A program made the translations under genes and the position numbers. This document shows, piece after piece, positions 48,485 to 60,209 of a stretch of 64,000 nt of DNA. Below the pieces are notes generated by a model. The model saw nothing but the letters and a program-made list of their open reading frames with translations. It searched no databases and was not told the origin of the DNA. Position 1 is the stretch's first letter. The number at the start of each line of letters is the position of its first letter. This DNA comes from Posidonia oceanica. Taxonomy: Eukaryota > Streptophyta > Magnoliopsida > Alismatales > Posidoniaceae. Location: positions 10,543,001 to 10,607,000 of the forward strand of contig JAZBRS010000013.1 of NCBI GenBank assembly GCA_037176725.1, given 5' to 3'.

Positions 48485-49726
48485 TTGAAGATTTCACACC
48501 AGCTGTCTACATCCTCGCCTGTCATAGGTTTCCCCACCTTGCTGACCCCAGCGCACTGCTCTGAAACCCTCCGAGGATGGATTGCCATGCTCACCGAAGC
48601 TGACCGTGAAAGGCTGAGCCTGTGGGTCATCCCACCCAGGCTTCTGAAAGCTGCTGATGTGGAGGTCAGCTGACATCTCTTGTGTGCTATTGCAAGGTTC
48701 TAGAAATCGGCACACCATGTTTTCCGCTTCGGAAGGACGGAGCTAACACTTACCCTAGAAGAAGTGCGCCGAATCTACGGCTTCTCCACGCTCATGGGAC
48801 CTGCTGTGTTCATGGGGCGTTCCGGCTATGTCACCGTCCTAAGGCAACTTACGGGGCTCTTTGCACAAATCTGCGAGAAGAGATTGGTCTGCGTCGACGG
48901 ACCCGCACCTGCCCTCCGCCTGAACTATTCTGAAGAAGTCTCCAAGAAACGCACTGAACTAGGAGATGAACTGTGGCTTCGTGGCTTTGTCACCCGCTTC
49001 TTGGGCGAGCTGATTTTCAGTCATGGCCAGATGACTGTAGCTATTGAAGTTGCGGAGATCGTCCTTGCTGTGGTAACCCGCCAAATTGACCTGGCACCTA
49101 TCGTCTTAGCTGAGACCTACCACGGACTGGATCGCATTTCGCACCGCTGCCGCCACTTTCATGGCTACGGGGCCCTAGTACAAGTGTGGTTAGCCGGACA
49201 CCTAGAGGTAGACATCCTGCGCCCCCAGAAGCATGCATTTGAGACCTACTGTAGCAGCGGCCATGCCAAGACCATCAGAATTGTCCGCGAAGAGTACGAA
49301 AGGCTGGAACAGCTGATTGATGATACAGTAACTTGGCGTATCATCCCATCTGCAGCAGAGCCGTTCACCGTCTTCTTCGACGCCCGTGACATGTGCCTGG
49401 TCGTCTTGCTAGGATTCACTAAAGGCGTGGAGTATCATCCCATCAGGGTTATGCGGCAATTTGGTCTCTGCCAAGGGGCATTTGTTGACAGCACTGCGCC
49501 AAAACTAGTCCGGCCCTATCCCTTCAGCACAGTTGCACCCACAACGGAGTTAGCAGACCTCCTGCACCATGGCATAAAGTCCACAGACATTGCAGCAGCA
49601 GAGGGCTCAGGATGTACTCCTGAGTATCTAACTGAAGTGCAGGGGCTCTGGCCCATCAACGAGATCCCGCCCGGAGCATCTCTCTTCCCTGACACTAGGA
49701 AGTCGAAGAAGGCCCGTACTGACTAG
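48485..49726 (+). pseudogene. Extra frame after integrase, DUF7745/plant-mobile-domain-like
   Basis: One register of 414 codons with two stops, TGA at 48671 and TAG at 48701 (Trp expected by family pattern). The stretch after 48764 is open for 320 codons. Family-like words are VFRFGRTELTLTLEEV just before that, RFLGELIFSHG, IVLAETYHGLDRIS, GYGALVQVWLAGHLE, and WRIIPSAAEPFTVFFD with GVEYHPIRVMRQFG. These resemble the uncharacterised DUF7745 proteins abundant in plant genomes. A basic KKARTD tail ends the frame. Additional frames at this position are known in Tat elements; their role is unknown. A cellular gene captured by the element is possible. The match is from memory of the family pattern. 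Confidence 0.65.
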
Positions 49727-50374
49727 GGCATCTGCATCTGCTTATCCCTTTTTGAGTCTTGCTGTACTCTGTTCTGCCTATCATAGGCATGTAATCAAGA
49801 CTTTGTTAATGGAAGGGTGTTTTGTACCATGTGCTTGTATGTTTGGTTTGGCTCCCATGACATGGTGCATACATGGCCTTACAATCATATCTTCAGCATA
49901 TCTCTTCAGCCCCTTTGAGTCATGAGAAGGGCACTATCAGAACCTACAAGCTCAGAAGCAACTATCAACACTCTCAGCGTCAAGGGAAGCTACAAAAGTA
50001 CCCTGCATTACACTTGGATGCTAGAATCTCTGCAGACCAACACCGTCAGCACGGGCAAAAGCCGCCGAGCGCTCCCGGTTGGGTATCCACCGGGCTGATA
50101 CCCCTAACTATCTGGCGATGAGTTCGTCAACTCACCCCCGAGCTGGTAGCCCTAACTACTCGTTTGACAAGCACGTCAGCTTAGTCTATCGCCTTTTCGA
50201 TGCCACAGGCGCTTCGGCTGTCCCCTGGTATCCTCCCTGATACCAGGGGCATTTTTTTCCGCTGCCGCATGGTATCACATCTCTAGCTGCACCTAGGCTA
50301 GCATGCCTAACTGTCGCGGGCCCATCCGTTTCTTTGCTTCGCTTTCGGATCTTGGTGCCCCTGTACCCTTGCAG
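49727..50374 (+). other. 3' untranslated region before the hairpin array
   Basis: Contains GGCGATGAGTTCGTCAACTC and GCTGGTAGCCCTAACTAC modules (50080-50165) and a strong hairpin at 50222-50249. No coding frame is seen. Confidence 0.65.
50222..50249. repeat. 11-bp hairpin, left copy
   Basis: CCCCTGGTATC, six-base loop, GATACCAGGGG: a perfect stem. It lies inside a roughly 55-bp segment repeated at 51487-51543. Confidence 0.9.
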
Positions 50375-51277
50375 TCGGTAAGTCCGAAACTTATCACCTT
50401 TCCCTTGTGGTCGGTAAGTCCGAAACTTATCATCTTTCCTCCTGCGGTCGGTAAGTTCGAAACTTATCACCTTTCTCCTGCGGTCGGTAAGTCCGAAACT
50501 TATCACCTTTCTCCTGCGGTCGATAGGTCCGAAACTTATTACATTCCAATTCTCTTGCGGTCGATGAGTCCGAAACTTATCATTCCCGTTTGCGGTTGAT
50601 AAGTCCGAAACTTATCACATTCCAATCCTTTGCGGTCAATAAGTCTGAAACTTATCAGCAATCCTTTGCGGTCGATAAGTCCGAAACTTATCAGCAACCC
50701 GTTTGCGGTCGATAAGTCCGAAACTTATCACATTTTAACCCTTTGTGGCCGATAGGTCCGAAACCTATCATCTATCAGCAACATTTGCGGTCGATGGGTC
50801 CGAAACCTATCCTTTCCGGTCGATAAGTTCGAAACTTATCATCCATCCTTTGTGGTCGATGGGTCCGAAACCTATCCTTTGCGGTCGATAAGCCCGGAGC
50901 TTATCATAACAACCTTTGCGGTCGATGGGTCCGAAACCTATCCTTTCCGGTCGATAAGTCCGAAACTTATCATTCACCCTTTGCGGTCGATGGGTCCGAA
51001 ACCTATCATTTATCACATCATGCCACCTTTGCGGCCGATAAGTCCGAAACTTATCCGATCTGGGTTGATAAGCCTGAAAGCTTATCATACCAATTTATCG
51101 CTTCCGATTGATAGGACCGTAAACTATCGCTTTCGGCCGATAAGTCCAAAACTTATCCGGTTTCTGGTTGATAAGATTGCAAACTTATCACACCAATCCT
51201 TCCTTGCGGTCGATAGGTCCGAAACTTATCACTCATCATCAACCCGTCCTTTGCGGTCGATGGGTTTGAAACCTATC
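50375..51277. repeat. Array of 25 tandem short hairpins with co-varying stems
   Basis: I count 25 units of about 28-49 bp, usually opening GCGGTC and containing GATAAGT-CCGAA-ACTTATC. Stem variants keep pairing: GATAGGT/ACCTATC, GATAAGC/GCTTATC, and GATGGGT/ACCTATC with one G-T pair. The linkers between hairpins vary in length and sequence. Tat/Ogre elements often have tandem repeats at this location. Confidence 0.95.
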
Positions 51278-51508
51278 ATCTGTCGTGCGTCCTCTTTTCT
51301 TGCTTGCTTTCTCAACAGAAAAGATGCCCCCCTTTTCTTTCGCGCGACAATTTTGGCCCTTCTATTCCGTGCCACTCTAGTTGTCCGCTTGCTTCCTTGG
51401 GCGAGGGCAAGCTATCTTCTTTTCTCCGGACTGGCAGCCCAAACTGCTCGATTGACACCCGTCATAACTGTCCAACCCTTCTTTTGATGCCACGGGCGTT
51501 TCGGCTGT

Positions 51509-51536
51509 CCCCTGGTATCATCCCTGATACCAGGGG
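51509..51536. repeat. 11-bp hairpin, right copy
   Basis: The same perfect stem as at 50222-50249, with loop ATCCCT in place of CTCCCT. Together the two copies bracket the hairpin array. Confidence 0.9.
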
Positions 51537-51632
51537 CATCTTATTTTGCCGCCCTTGGTATCTTTGCTAGGCTGGCAGCCCAAACTGCTCGGATGACACC
51601 CGTCACCCTGTCTGACATTCTTTTCCTTGGGT

Positions 51633-51806
51633 CGATAACCCAAACTATCCGGTGATGAGTTTGTCAACTCCTTGGGCCGATAACCCAAACTATCCGGTGA
51701 TGAGTCCGTCAACTCCTTGGGCCGATAACCCAAACTATCCGGTGATGAGTCCGTCAACTCCTTGGGCTGACAATCCGATCTGTCCGGCAATGAGTCCGTC
51801 AACTCA
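51633..51806. repeat. Tandem repeat of 45 bp, about four copies
   Basis: The unit contains TTGGGCCGATAACCCAA and CCGGTGATGAGTCCGTCAAC. The first can fold as TTGGG/CCCAA, the second as GAGT/ACTC. The fourth copy is degenerate. Confidence 0.9.
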
Positions 51807-52184
51807 TTACCCATCGCATCAGCATTGCACATTAGATAATGGTGCCAGCATCTCATGCAAGGTAGCAGCATCAGCATCATGCACACAATCACTGCATGCC
51901 TTCCCCGGCAGGCTCGCATCTCATGTCATGCCAGCATGCATCGCCCGCATCTCCCCCACGAAGCTCAGCGCGGCAGGCACTAGCACAAGTTATTTTAACA
52001 TCAGCATCGCATCATCGTTGCATGGCATTGCATCTGCATTCGCATTTGCATTTTGGCGACGGGTCATGACTTCTGGCATATCCGTCGGAATAATAACCCA
52101 CGCCCACATACTTCGCGCTCACCGGTTCGGGTGGGGTGTCTTGTCAACCCTGAGCAGCGGCCTCGGTCCCCCTCGACCGCGCTC

Positions 52185-52197
52185 ATGGAGGGGCATC
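52185..52197 (+). other. Polypurine tract of the Ogre-type element
   Basis: ATGGAGGGGCATC lies directly before TGTAGACA of the 3' LTR. Confidence 0.8.
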
Positions 52198-55100
52198 TGT
52201 AGACACCCTGTTCTGAGAACCCGGGAGTTGGTTGTTTTCTCCTGCAGACTCGTGTGGACTCTGGAATGGCATCCCTCTTTTCTAACCCTTTTTTCTAGCC
52301 CAAAACCAAGCCCAAATCCTTGCCCAAAACCCTAGAAGCCTTTATCAAGCCTTTTTACAACATTTACAACCATTCTAGGCCCAAGCCCAAGCCCAAGCCC
52401 ATTTGAAGCTTGTGCCACCTGAGTGTGTTGGATGCTGGAACAGGCAGCGTCCAACGTTGGACGCGGCCTGTGCTAGCGTCCAACGTTGGACGCTCTCTGG
52501 TCTGGTGTCCAACGGCTCGAGTGCAGCAGTGGCAGCTCCGCCCCCTCTGGCTCACTTCCCGTCCATTCCATCGCCCGTACACCACTTACTAACCGTCCCC
52601 TCACCACGCCACCCACTAGCTGCCAAGGCCACGTGACAGCCTGCCACCAGCCAATTTCGTGCTCCTGCCCGTTTTCCGCTCTCCTCCGGGGTCAGCACTT
52701 TGCCAACCCATCCCTGCCACCCCGACGACTTCGGCAACCATCCGCACCTCCAGCACTAACTACCTGACATCCCTCGAAGACTTCCCACTCTTGCTTCGGC
52801 CTGCCACGCCTGCCATTGCCTGCCAAAATCCCTGCCATCGTTGAACTTAAGCCTCCGAACCCAACAAAACAACCTCCTTCCAGCCGTTGCAGCAATCACC
52901 ACACCGAGACCAGAGAGAATTCGCCACCTCCAGAGCACAGAGGGCACTCCCCTCTCCGTCCTCGACCCTTTGTGACCTCCTTCAAAGCTCCGAGCTACTC
53001 AGACGACCTCACCGAAGGTGCTGCCGACAGCACAGCTGCAACTCCGGCAAGCGAGGTGGAGCCACTGTTTCGGGCCGCCAAACGGTAAGCACTTCACCCC
53101 CTTGAGTCTTGCATGCCTAGTGTTACGTCTCCATGCAGTTTTACATTTTTTTGAACTCTTTTGGTCGAGATTCGAGGCCAAGAGGAAGTTCAGTGTGTTG
53201 GACGCTTGCTGTAGTCGCGTCCAACACTCTGCTTAGCTTTGTCCTTGTTTGAATGCTTTCCATGCTTTTCCTTTGCATGCTCTTCTGCAAGTATATGCCA
53301 TATGCTCCCTTTAATGCTCTCTGATGTTATGCCATGCTTGCTAGTCCATCCCATGCTTATTGGAAGCCTTTTTGCATGCTTAATGATCCATCTGTCTCCT
53401 GCCTACGTTGGACGCTAGCGTGAGTCGCTTCCAACGTTGGACGCTAGTTCACCTAGCGTCCAACACCTCTGCTTGCTTTACTTTGCTGCCATGCCTCCAT
53501 CATGCATATTTTGAGTATTATTTTGTGATCCATGCCTACTTAGAGATGTCTGGCCCCTATGGCAACCATGCTTAGGTTTGCTAAGATTTTTCTAAGTTGT
53601 TTACTTCTTTTGCAAAGTTTAAAGCTTTCTTCTCTCATGCATGTTCCCTTTTTATCTTGTCTTCTTGGATTAAATGCTTGCCATGCTTGTTGTGGATATT
53701 TCTTTCTTGTTATGGCATGTTTCAGTAGTTGCATGCATGTAGGTGGGGTTTGAGCTGAGCTCCCCCTTTAGAACAGGTGAGTCTGCATGTTTGGGTCCTT
53801 GAACGCCAGAGCCTTCAGCGTCCAACGTTGGACGCTGCTGGCTCTAACGTCCAACGTCCTGACCTCCCCATCTTTTGTTCAAAGCTTGCATGTCTTCCTG
53901 ATCTGGTTCTTTGCATGTCTCTTGTGTTCTTATGCATGCTTAGCCTCTCTAGCAACTGTTCTTTAACTTCTTTGAATTATTCTGGCTATTTTATGCATGT
54001 GTTTTGTGTGCTGTGCCTCCTAGAGTGTTGTACGCTGCTGGTGCTGGCGTCCAACATTGGACGCCGGCCTAGCTCGCGTCCAACACCCTGGTTGTGTCTC
54101 TGACCTGGCACAGACCCCAGGTAAGGTCTGATTGCATCTTTTATGCTCCCCTTGTTTGCTTGTTTGTCCTATGCACATCTAGTAGCCCAAATGCATGTTC
54201 CCACCCTTTTTATTCTATTTTATTTTTTCTTTTAGTTTGTTTTTTGTTTGCTTCCTCTTTTCTCTGTCTTTTGGCCTGTGTTGGACGTCTGCCACTATGG
54301 CGTCTAACGTTGGACACCATGCCTACCGACGTCCAACAACCTGTTTGTTCTGACCCTTAATCCTGGCCTGCCCTTTTGCTCTAATCCCCTCCTAATCCTC
54401 TGTTAAGTTAGTCCTGCATCTCATGCACCTCTTGCACTGCATTTCTACATCTGCATCGCATCCATATAGCCTACATGCATTCATTTTTCTCAAAAGCATG
54501 GCTTGGTTGTTGGACGACCAGATCTCAGCGTCCAACATTGGACGCTGCCAATCTGTGTGTCCAACACCCTCTGCCCCCTTTTTCTTCTTTTCTTCCTTTT
54601 AAGAATCACCTTGATCTTGCTTCTGATTTCTGGGCCTTGTGTTTTGATTTCCTAGCATGCTCTATCTGTCCTTGGATTTTTACATTGCATCAAATCTCCG
54701 TTTTCCAAGTTTGCATCGCATGTTTTCTGCATTTTGGTTTCTGCCTGTGTAGGATGCGAGCTATTCCAACGTCCAACATTGGACGCTGCTGCTAGTCGCG
54801 TCCAACACTTGCTGTAAGCTGCATCTCATTTTAAATGCCGAATCCGTTTCGATCACCGCCCCTTTGCATTTCGCTGGTCCCAGTACATGCCCACAGCACC
54901 CTTGCATGTTGTCAGGACCCTGTTCTGATTTTGCACCTCGCCCTGCACTTTTCTTCCTCTTTGCAACTAGGTCCTTCTCTTTGCATTCTTGCATGCATTG
55001 CACCCCCATCATTGCACCTAGTATCTTAGGACACTTCTGAGCACTCTTAGCTCCCATGCATATGGGAGGCCCTATCCTGCACATCCTTAGGACCTCTTTG

Positions 55101-56599
55101 CACTTAGATCCATTCTTCTCCCCTGTTCTTGGCCCTCTTGCCTTGAAGCCTGCATATTTTCTGATCTGACCGTCAGATCTTCGCAACCAAGCTACCTGTA
55201 CAACCCTGGTGGAGCGCACTTCAATGCAGACCAAGCACTTCCCAGATCAGGCTTCAGATCCCCAAGGTAAATCCTTCTGAACCATTGCATATCATTTATG
55301 GCATTTGCATGCATTATTTTCGCATCTTGTTTTCCGCGCATATAGATTAGGGCCTCCCCTTTTGCCCATCTACTCTGCTTCCTCCTTTCACGTCTTCTTA
55401 GTGTTTTTGGGTTGAGTTTTCCCTCGGATTCACTATTGATTGCGGCCTTCTTTCCCCTTTTCCATGATCCGATTGCGCAGCGAGTTTTGAACAGCGTGCG
55501 AGACACATCGTGGGACGGTTTAGTGGAAAACAGTCACAGAATAGTGGTGATCCCTCCACTTGCTTCTTTTCCTCTTTACAGGTCTTCACACCTACATTGT
55601 GTGGTTCTTCCGGTGTTTGTTCTTGCACTCACACTGCTTGTCTCCCCTTTGCATCCGGGCTGGCAGCCCTAACTGCCCGTTTGACGTCTGTTATGTCGTC
55701 TAATCTTCCCCTTTGCCTGTCATACCCCTACATTGCGTGGCTTTTTTTCGAGGTTTTGCTTTTACTTCTGCATCGCTTGTTTTCTCGTCCGAATTTGCTT
55801 TCGCCTTTACCTGTCGTACCCCTGCATTGCGTGGTTTTTCTGATGTTTTGCTTTTGCAATTGCATTGCTTGTTTTTCACTCGGATTTGTCTTCCCCTTTG
55901 CTTGTCATACCCCCGCATTGCGTGGCTTTTCCGATGTTTTATTTTCGCTTGTTTCTCGTGTCGTTTTGCGTGTTTGACGTTGTTTTCCCTTGCATGTTGC
56001 TCGCATTGCCTGGTTTTACCGCCGTTTTGTTTTATAACCTGCATTTGCATATAGGGCAGTGATGCTTATTGCCTGGAGTTCTCACGAACCAGGGTTCGCT
56101 CGGTTCGGAACACAGACAGCGCTGCTGAGCACTTAGATTGCACGTTTAATTCCTTGTACACATTCCAACCCTTAGAGCACACATTTGAGCATCCAACTAG
56201 GCATTCATGGCATTTAGGCATTCGAAGCATGTATTTCCCCTCATAAGCGAGCGTAAGCCTAGAAAGACCGCTTCTCAGGCGTGTCGGGGGTGCCTAACAC
56301 CTTTCCCGTGCGTAATAGGAGTCCTTACCCTTTCTCTGGCCCGTAATGACCCTTTTGCCCTCGTCTTTGGTACGAAATATCCTCTTTGCATAGCATTTGC
56401 ATTGAACTGCATATTCTTGTGTGGTTTTGCATGTTTTTCATGCATTTCCCCGGTTTTCCTCGTCTTTCGATTGAATAGACTAGGTGGCGACTCCCTTTTC
56501 TTTATCTTTCCCCTCTTCGCATCGCTCCATCCATGAAAACCTCTCTCTTTCGGACCCTCCTCCGGTCCGAGCCTAAAAAGAGAAAAGGCACATTTCACA
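52198..56599 (+). repeat. 3' LTR of the Ogre-type element (4402 bp)
   Basis: Colinear with 32462-36843 and highly similar. It contains the same hairpin clusters (52428-54805) and the about 93-bp repeat. It is slightly longer because the first hairpin cluster has an extra unit. Confidence 0.95.
52428..54805. repeat. Array of 27-nt hairpin units in the 3' LTR
   Basis: Same clusters as in the 5' LTR, but the first (52428-52512) has three units of 27 nt separated by CG, against two in the 5' LTR. The last unit ends at 54805. Confidence 0.93.
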
Positions 56600-56604
56600 C
56601 ATAG

Positions 56605-59211
56605 AAGTCCTACATTTTTTATCATATTTATTAAAAAAGGGAACATTACTACATGGGTAAATTTAAACAATGACTATATGTCTTATATAATCATGGATCT
56701 CTCAACTCTTTATCAATTAATTTTAAATTGAATATTTTGATTTAATTTGAACAAACCCAATATGAAGTCAACGTAATATAATCATTCCTAAAAAAGAAAA
56801 AAAGAACAAATCGTTTGCTGTTCGAAATTGTTCTATTCCCTTGTTTATGTTGTATCCTTCATTTTCTTTTCTACACGTGAATAATTTGCCCAATTCATGG
56901 ATTGAATTCCAATGATTAATTCTTGGGTATTTTTATTATTACTAATTAAATGTTTTTTTTTTTTCAATCAACACATGCCCTTTTGTTTTATTTGATTCAA
57001 ATAGGAAAATTTGGTTTGTTTTTTAACGCTCTTCCATTATTCTCTTTATAATTAGAATTTTTTTGACAACTCATTATTTTTTCATTTGAGGTACTTATAA
57101 ACCTTTTTTTTTTTTAAATTATTAGAAAACCTTTTTTTCTTTTAGATTTTTTCTAATTCTTTAAAATAGTTTCAAAAAATTTAAAAAAGGAGATTCTAGT
57201 AGAGAATCGAACAGGGTTTCGGGTTTTGTTCCCCAAATTATTACAAAGAAAAATGATTTTGTTTTGGTTGATTTATTTATCATTCAGTTTTTTGGAGTTC
57301 CAAGCCCCTATTTTGTGAAATTCGTTCTTCAATGCTCGATATCCTAGTAGGCTTCCATATTTGATCATGATTAAGTGCTTCTTGGGTTATCTCGCGGCTT
57401 GTAATTGGTGTAGATCTACACAAAACCTCGAGTCTTCTTACACACAAAGGATTTACTTGTTGCTAATACAGTCTAGTCCAAGTTCTTCCTTAGATTCCAT
57501 ATTTCCCTCCGATAGCATCATAGATCTAGATCAATGCAAAGGAAATGAGTGCATTTCCATACCATACGTAGACACATTCAAACATGTCTGAAACGGGATA
57601 CATATTGGACCCATTACACATGAGGAGTGCTAAAATAATCACACATCAGATTATATAAAGACTATACTTGAGTTAATATATAAATAGATCTCATTAACTC
57701 ATTTAATATCCTTTTTATTGTTCATATTTAAAATTTAAGACCTAGGCTGTCTCTTTCAAGTTTTATTTTAAACTTTTTAAATCCTTCAAGCAATAATAAA
57801 GAAAACAACTTAACTAAAATATTTTAACGTTTTAACTCTATTTAGTTTTCTTATTAATTTATTCAATGACTAATATAAATAAATTTTAATAAAATATTTA
57901 TTTGCTAAACCTATTCTAGATGTGCATAGTATGTGCCATGTGGACTAGTTTCATGATATTTTTTTTCCTAGAAAGCTTATTTTGTAAGCATCCCCAAGAA
58001 AATTTAGTTTCTAAATGAACTTATTTTAATAATGTCGTCATTGAGAAAGAAACTTAAATCTCAACAAAAATCAATGGGTAACAAATTATCCATTACCCAT
58101 TTCGTTTTAGTCAAGTTGGAACATGGATGGTAACAATTTCTTACTCGAAATTGTAAATTGACCAAATTCACCTGTTACCCTTTAAAATAAAATATAAAAT
58201 ATAATAAGAAAGTTAGATATTTAAATGTTAATGTCTTCCAATTTCGTATATAAATAAATGTCTAACTTCTGGCTTATATATTGATAAATGGATTATTTTT
58301 AAATTAATGATATCTCTCACTTGCATGTGCATATATTTGTTAATTGATGATGTCTTACTTGCACAAGTTTTGAGAATATTGTTTAGATTATTCACGAATT
58401 TTAAGTTTTCTCTAAAAAAATAAAGTAAGTGTGTTATTCGATTTAGCCCATAAATATCCGCTTTATTTACTGGTTACAGAATAAACAGTGGGTAGATCAA
58501 AACATAGCTAGGTAATTCCTCATCCGCATATTACTTATCAGTCCCTTGGGCAGGAAAGATGAATGGCTTACAGATTCTGTACCCATCCATCTTGTCGACA
58601 ACCCTAAAACTCATATCCCCACAGGTGTCCAAGAAACAGATACTCTCAACAGTTTGGGTGACGATTATGCAGGTTCACATCAACAATTCAACAGTTGTAC
58701 GTTGCACATTGCCACGCATACACTTTTGCCGCCTAAAGGTCCACCTGAGTCCTGACTAGGCTGGGCTTGCCCGATTTCATCACGGGCTTGATCCCATCCC
58801 GGCACATGGCCCTTGCAGGATTGGGTCGGGTTTGGTCCATTTAAAAAAAAAATCATCTTATTTTAATTAAAAAAAAACTTAACTAACAAAATAAATATTT
58901 TATTAAATAAAGTTAAATTAAAACATAAACAATGGAAAAAAAATAACATGGAAACATCATGGCTCGGCTTCATCCATTTAAAAAGTTATCTTTAAACAAA
59001 TATTTAACTAAAAAAATAAATATTTTATTAAATAATGTTAAATAAAAATTACATCAATAATTAAAAAAATAACTGAAATTAAGAAAATAATTATTTATGA
59101 TGATACAACAACGTCAAAACTCTCACTCTTCCTTAGTTGACGAGCATGTGCAGAAGTCAAGTCGCCAAGAGAGCATTTTGTGTGTCTTTTGGAAATGTCC
59201 ATCGTCTCCAA
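56605..59211. other. AT-rich spacer
   Basis: Long T and A runs, no gene recognised. A direct repeat of about 75-90 bp (58835-58925 and 58972-59046) shares AAATAAATATTTTATTAAATAA. A short GGGCTTGCCCGA-like block near 58760-58840 resembles half of a MITE. Confidence 0.5.
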
Positions 59212-59220
59212 AAAATTAAA

Positions 59221-60209
59221 GGAAAATTTACTTACATGTCCTTGAAAAATTCCATATTTATCCATATATCATTAGTTAATAACTATTTACTTACTTGACT
59301 TTAGATACTCCTCCGTTACACAAATATACCCTCACCGTTACTCCACCTTCACTAACTTTAGTTAAACCCTTTATTCATGATGTGAAATGACTAACCTAAC
59401 CCTATCTTCTTCCCTTTACAAACCTAAACTCCTCTTGTCTTCTCTCCATCTCCTCTCTTCTTCCCTCCATCTTAGATCTTCTTCCCTTCTTCTCCGATCA
59501 TTCTCCTGTATTGGAAGTCCACTGCCACTGATAGTAGAAGAAGCAATGAGCCACCGTCGAGGGAGATCCATTGCCGCCTTTGGCCTTCTACCAAGAGCCA
59601 TCGACGACAAACAAGGCAACATCTTTGTCAGTCATTGAAGTTGAGAAAGTGAAAGATTAAGGCGAGGCACTTCAGCACTTGTCAGGGAGGACAATGGTGG
59701 CATCACTGGCCAGATCTGGGCTAAAGGCGACAACTTTATCGAGCTTGAGGGTCGAAAGGAAGGAGGAGTTAGGTGGGTCGGTGATGGGGATCATGATGGG
59801 TGGGAATTTGAGGGAGGACTTGCGGCAAGAGGAGGAGGATGAGGTGGTGGTGGGTGGATCTAGAGGAGAGTGTGGAGGAGGATTGGCCTATGGAAGGTGT
59901 TGGTGGGTGGTGTTTAGAAAGGAGAATGCATCTCCAACTAGGGTTTGAGAGAGGATTCTTGTGGATTTGGCGACAGAGGGGAGGAATGGCATGTAAACAA
60001 TTTAATTTTGTGAGGGCATGCAAAAACAAGGGTCTTTAAGTAACTTAACACGTACTTAACAGACTTAACTGATGTTATGTAACAGATGTTAACTACAGGG
60101 GCATTATAGACAAATCTTTTACTATTTATGGTCAGGTAAGTAAATAGGTATCAACTAAAGGTAAACATGCAAACATAGAACTTTCCAAAGACATGTAAGT
60201 AAATTTTCC
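59221..60209. mobile_element. Mutator-like inverted-repeat element, 989 bp
   Basis: Ends GGAAAATTTACTTACATGTC and its reverse complement, with similarity extending about 120-150 bp inward. The flanking nonamers AAAATTAAA (59212-59220) and AAAATTGAA (60210-60218) differ at one position, a 9-bp duplication as expected for Mutator elements. The interior (59387-59950) is CT-rich then GGA-rich. It gives frames without recognisable domains, so a captured gene fragment is possible but not shown. Confidence 0.75.

Larger units (their letters stand above)
32462..56599 (+). mobile_element. Giant Ty3/gypsy retrotransposon, Tat/Ogre type, 24.1 kb
   Basis: LTRs at 32462-36843 and 52198-56599 both begin TGTAGACA and end TTTCACA. 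CATAG flanks the element on both sides (32457-32461, 56600-56604), so the boundaries are secure. The order is LTR, primer site, long leader, Gag, protease, RT, RNase H, second RNase H, integrase, extra frame, tandem repeats, polypurine tract, LTR. Dual RNase H, total size, LTR length, a TGGCGACTC primer site and repeats before the 3' LTR are hallmarks of Tat/Ogre. The LTRs differ at 6 of about 145 positions at their start, so insertion is fairly recent but not new. Every coding frame has stops, making this copy non-autonomous today. Confidence 0.95.

Noticed and set aside
50375..51277. Hammerhead ribozyme or CRISPR array
   Set aside because: The CCGAAAC words and nearby TGATGAGTCC (51650-51780) recall hammerhead core sequences, but no CTGANGA...GAAA arrangement with the required stems is present. 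Palindromic repeats with variable linkers superficially look like CRISPR, but the linkers are short, unequal and partly shared, and the DNA is eukaryotic.
56605..57600. Plastid DNA insertion
   Set aside because: The AT-rich, poly-T texture and the frame near 57361-57591 resemble plastid spacers, but I could not recognise any plastid gene, so the idea is unsupported. A search against plastid genomes would decide it.
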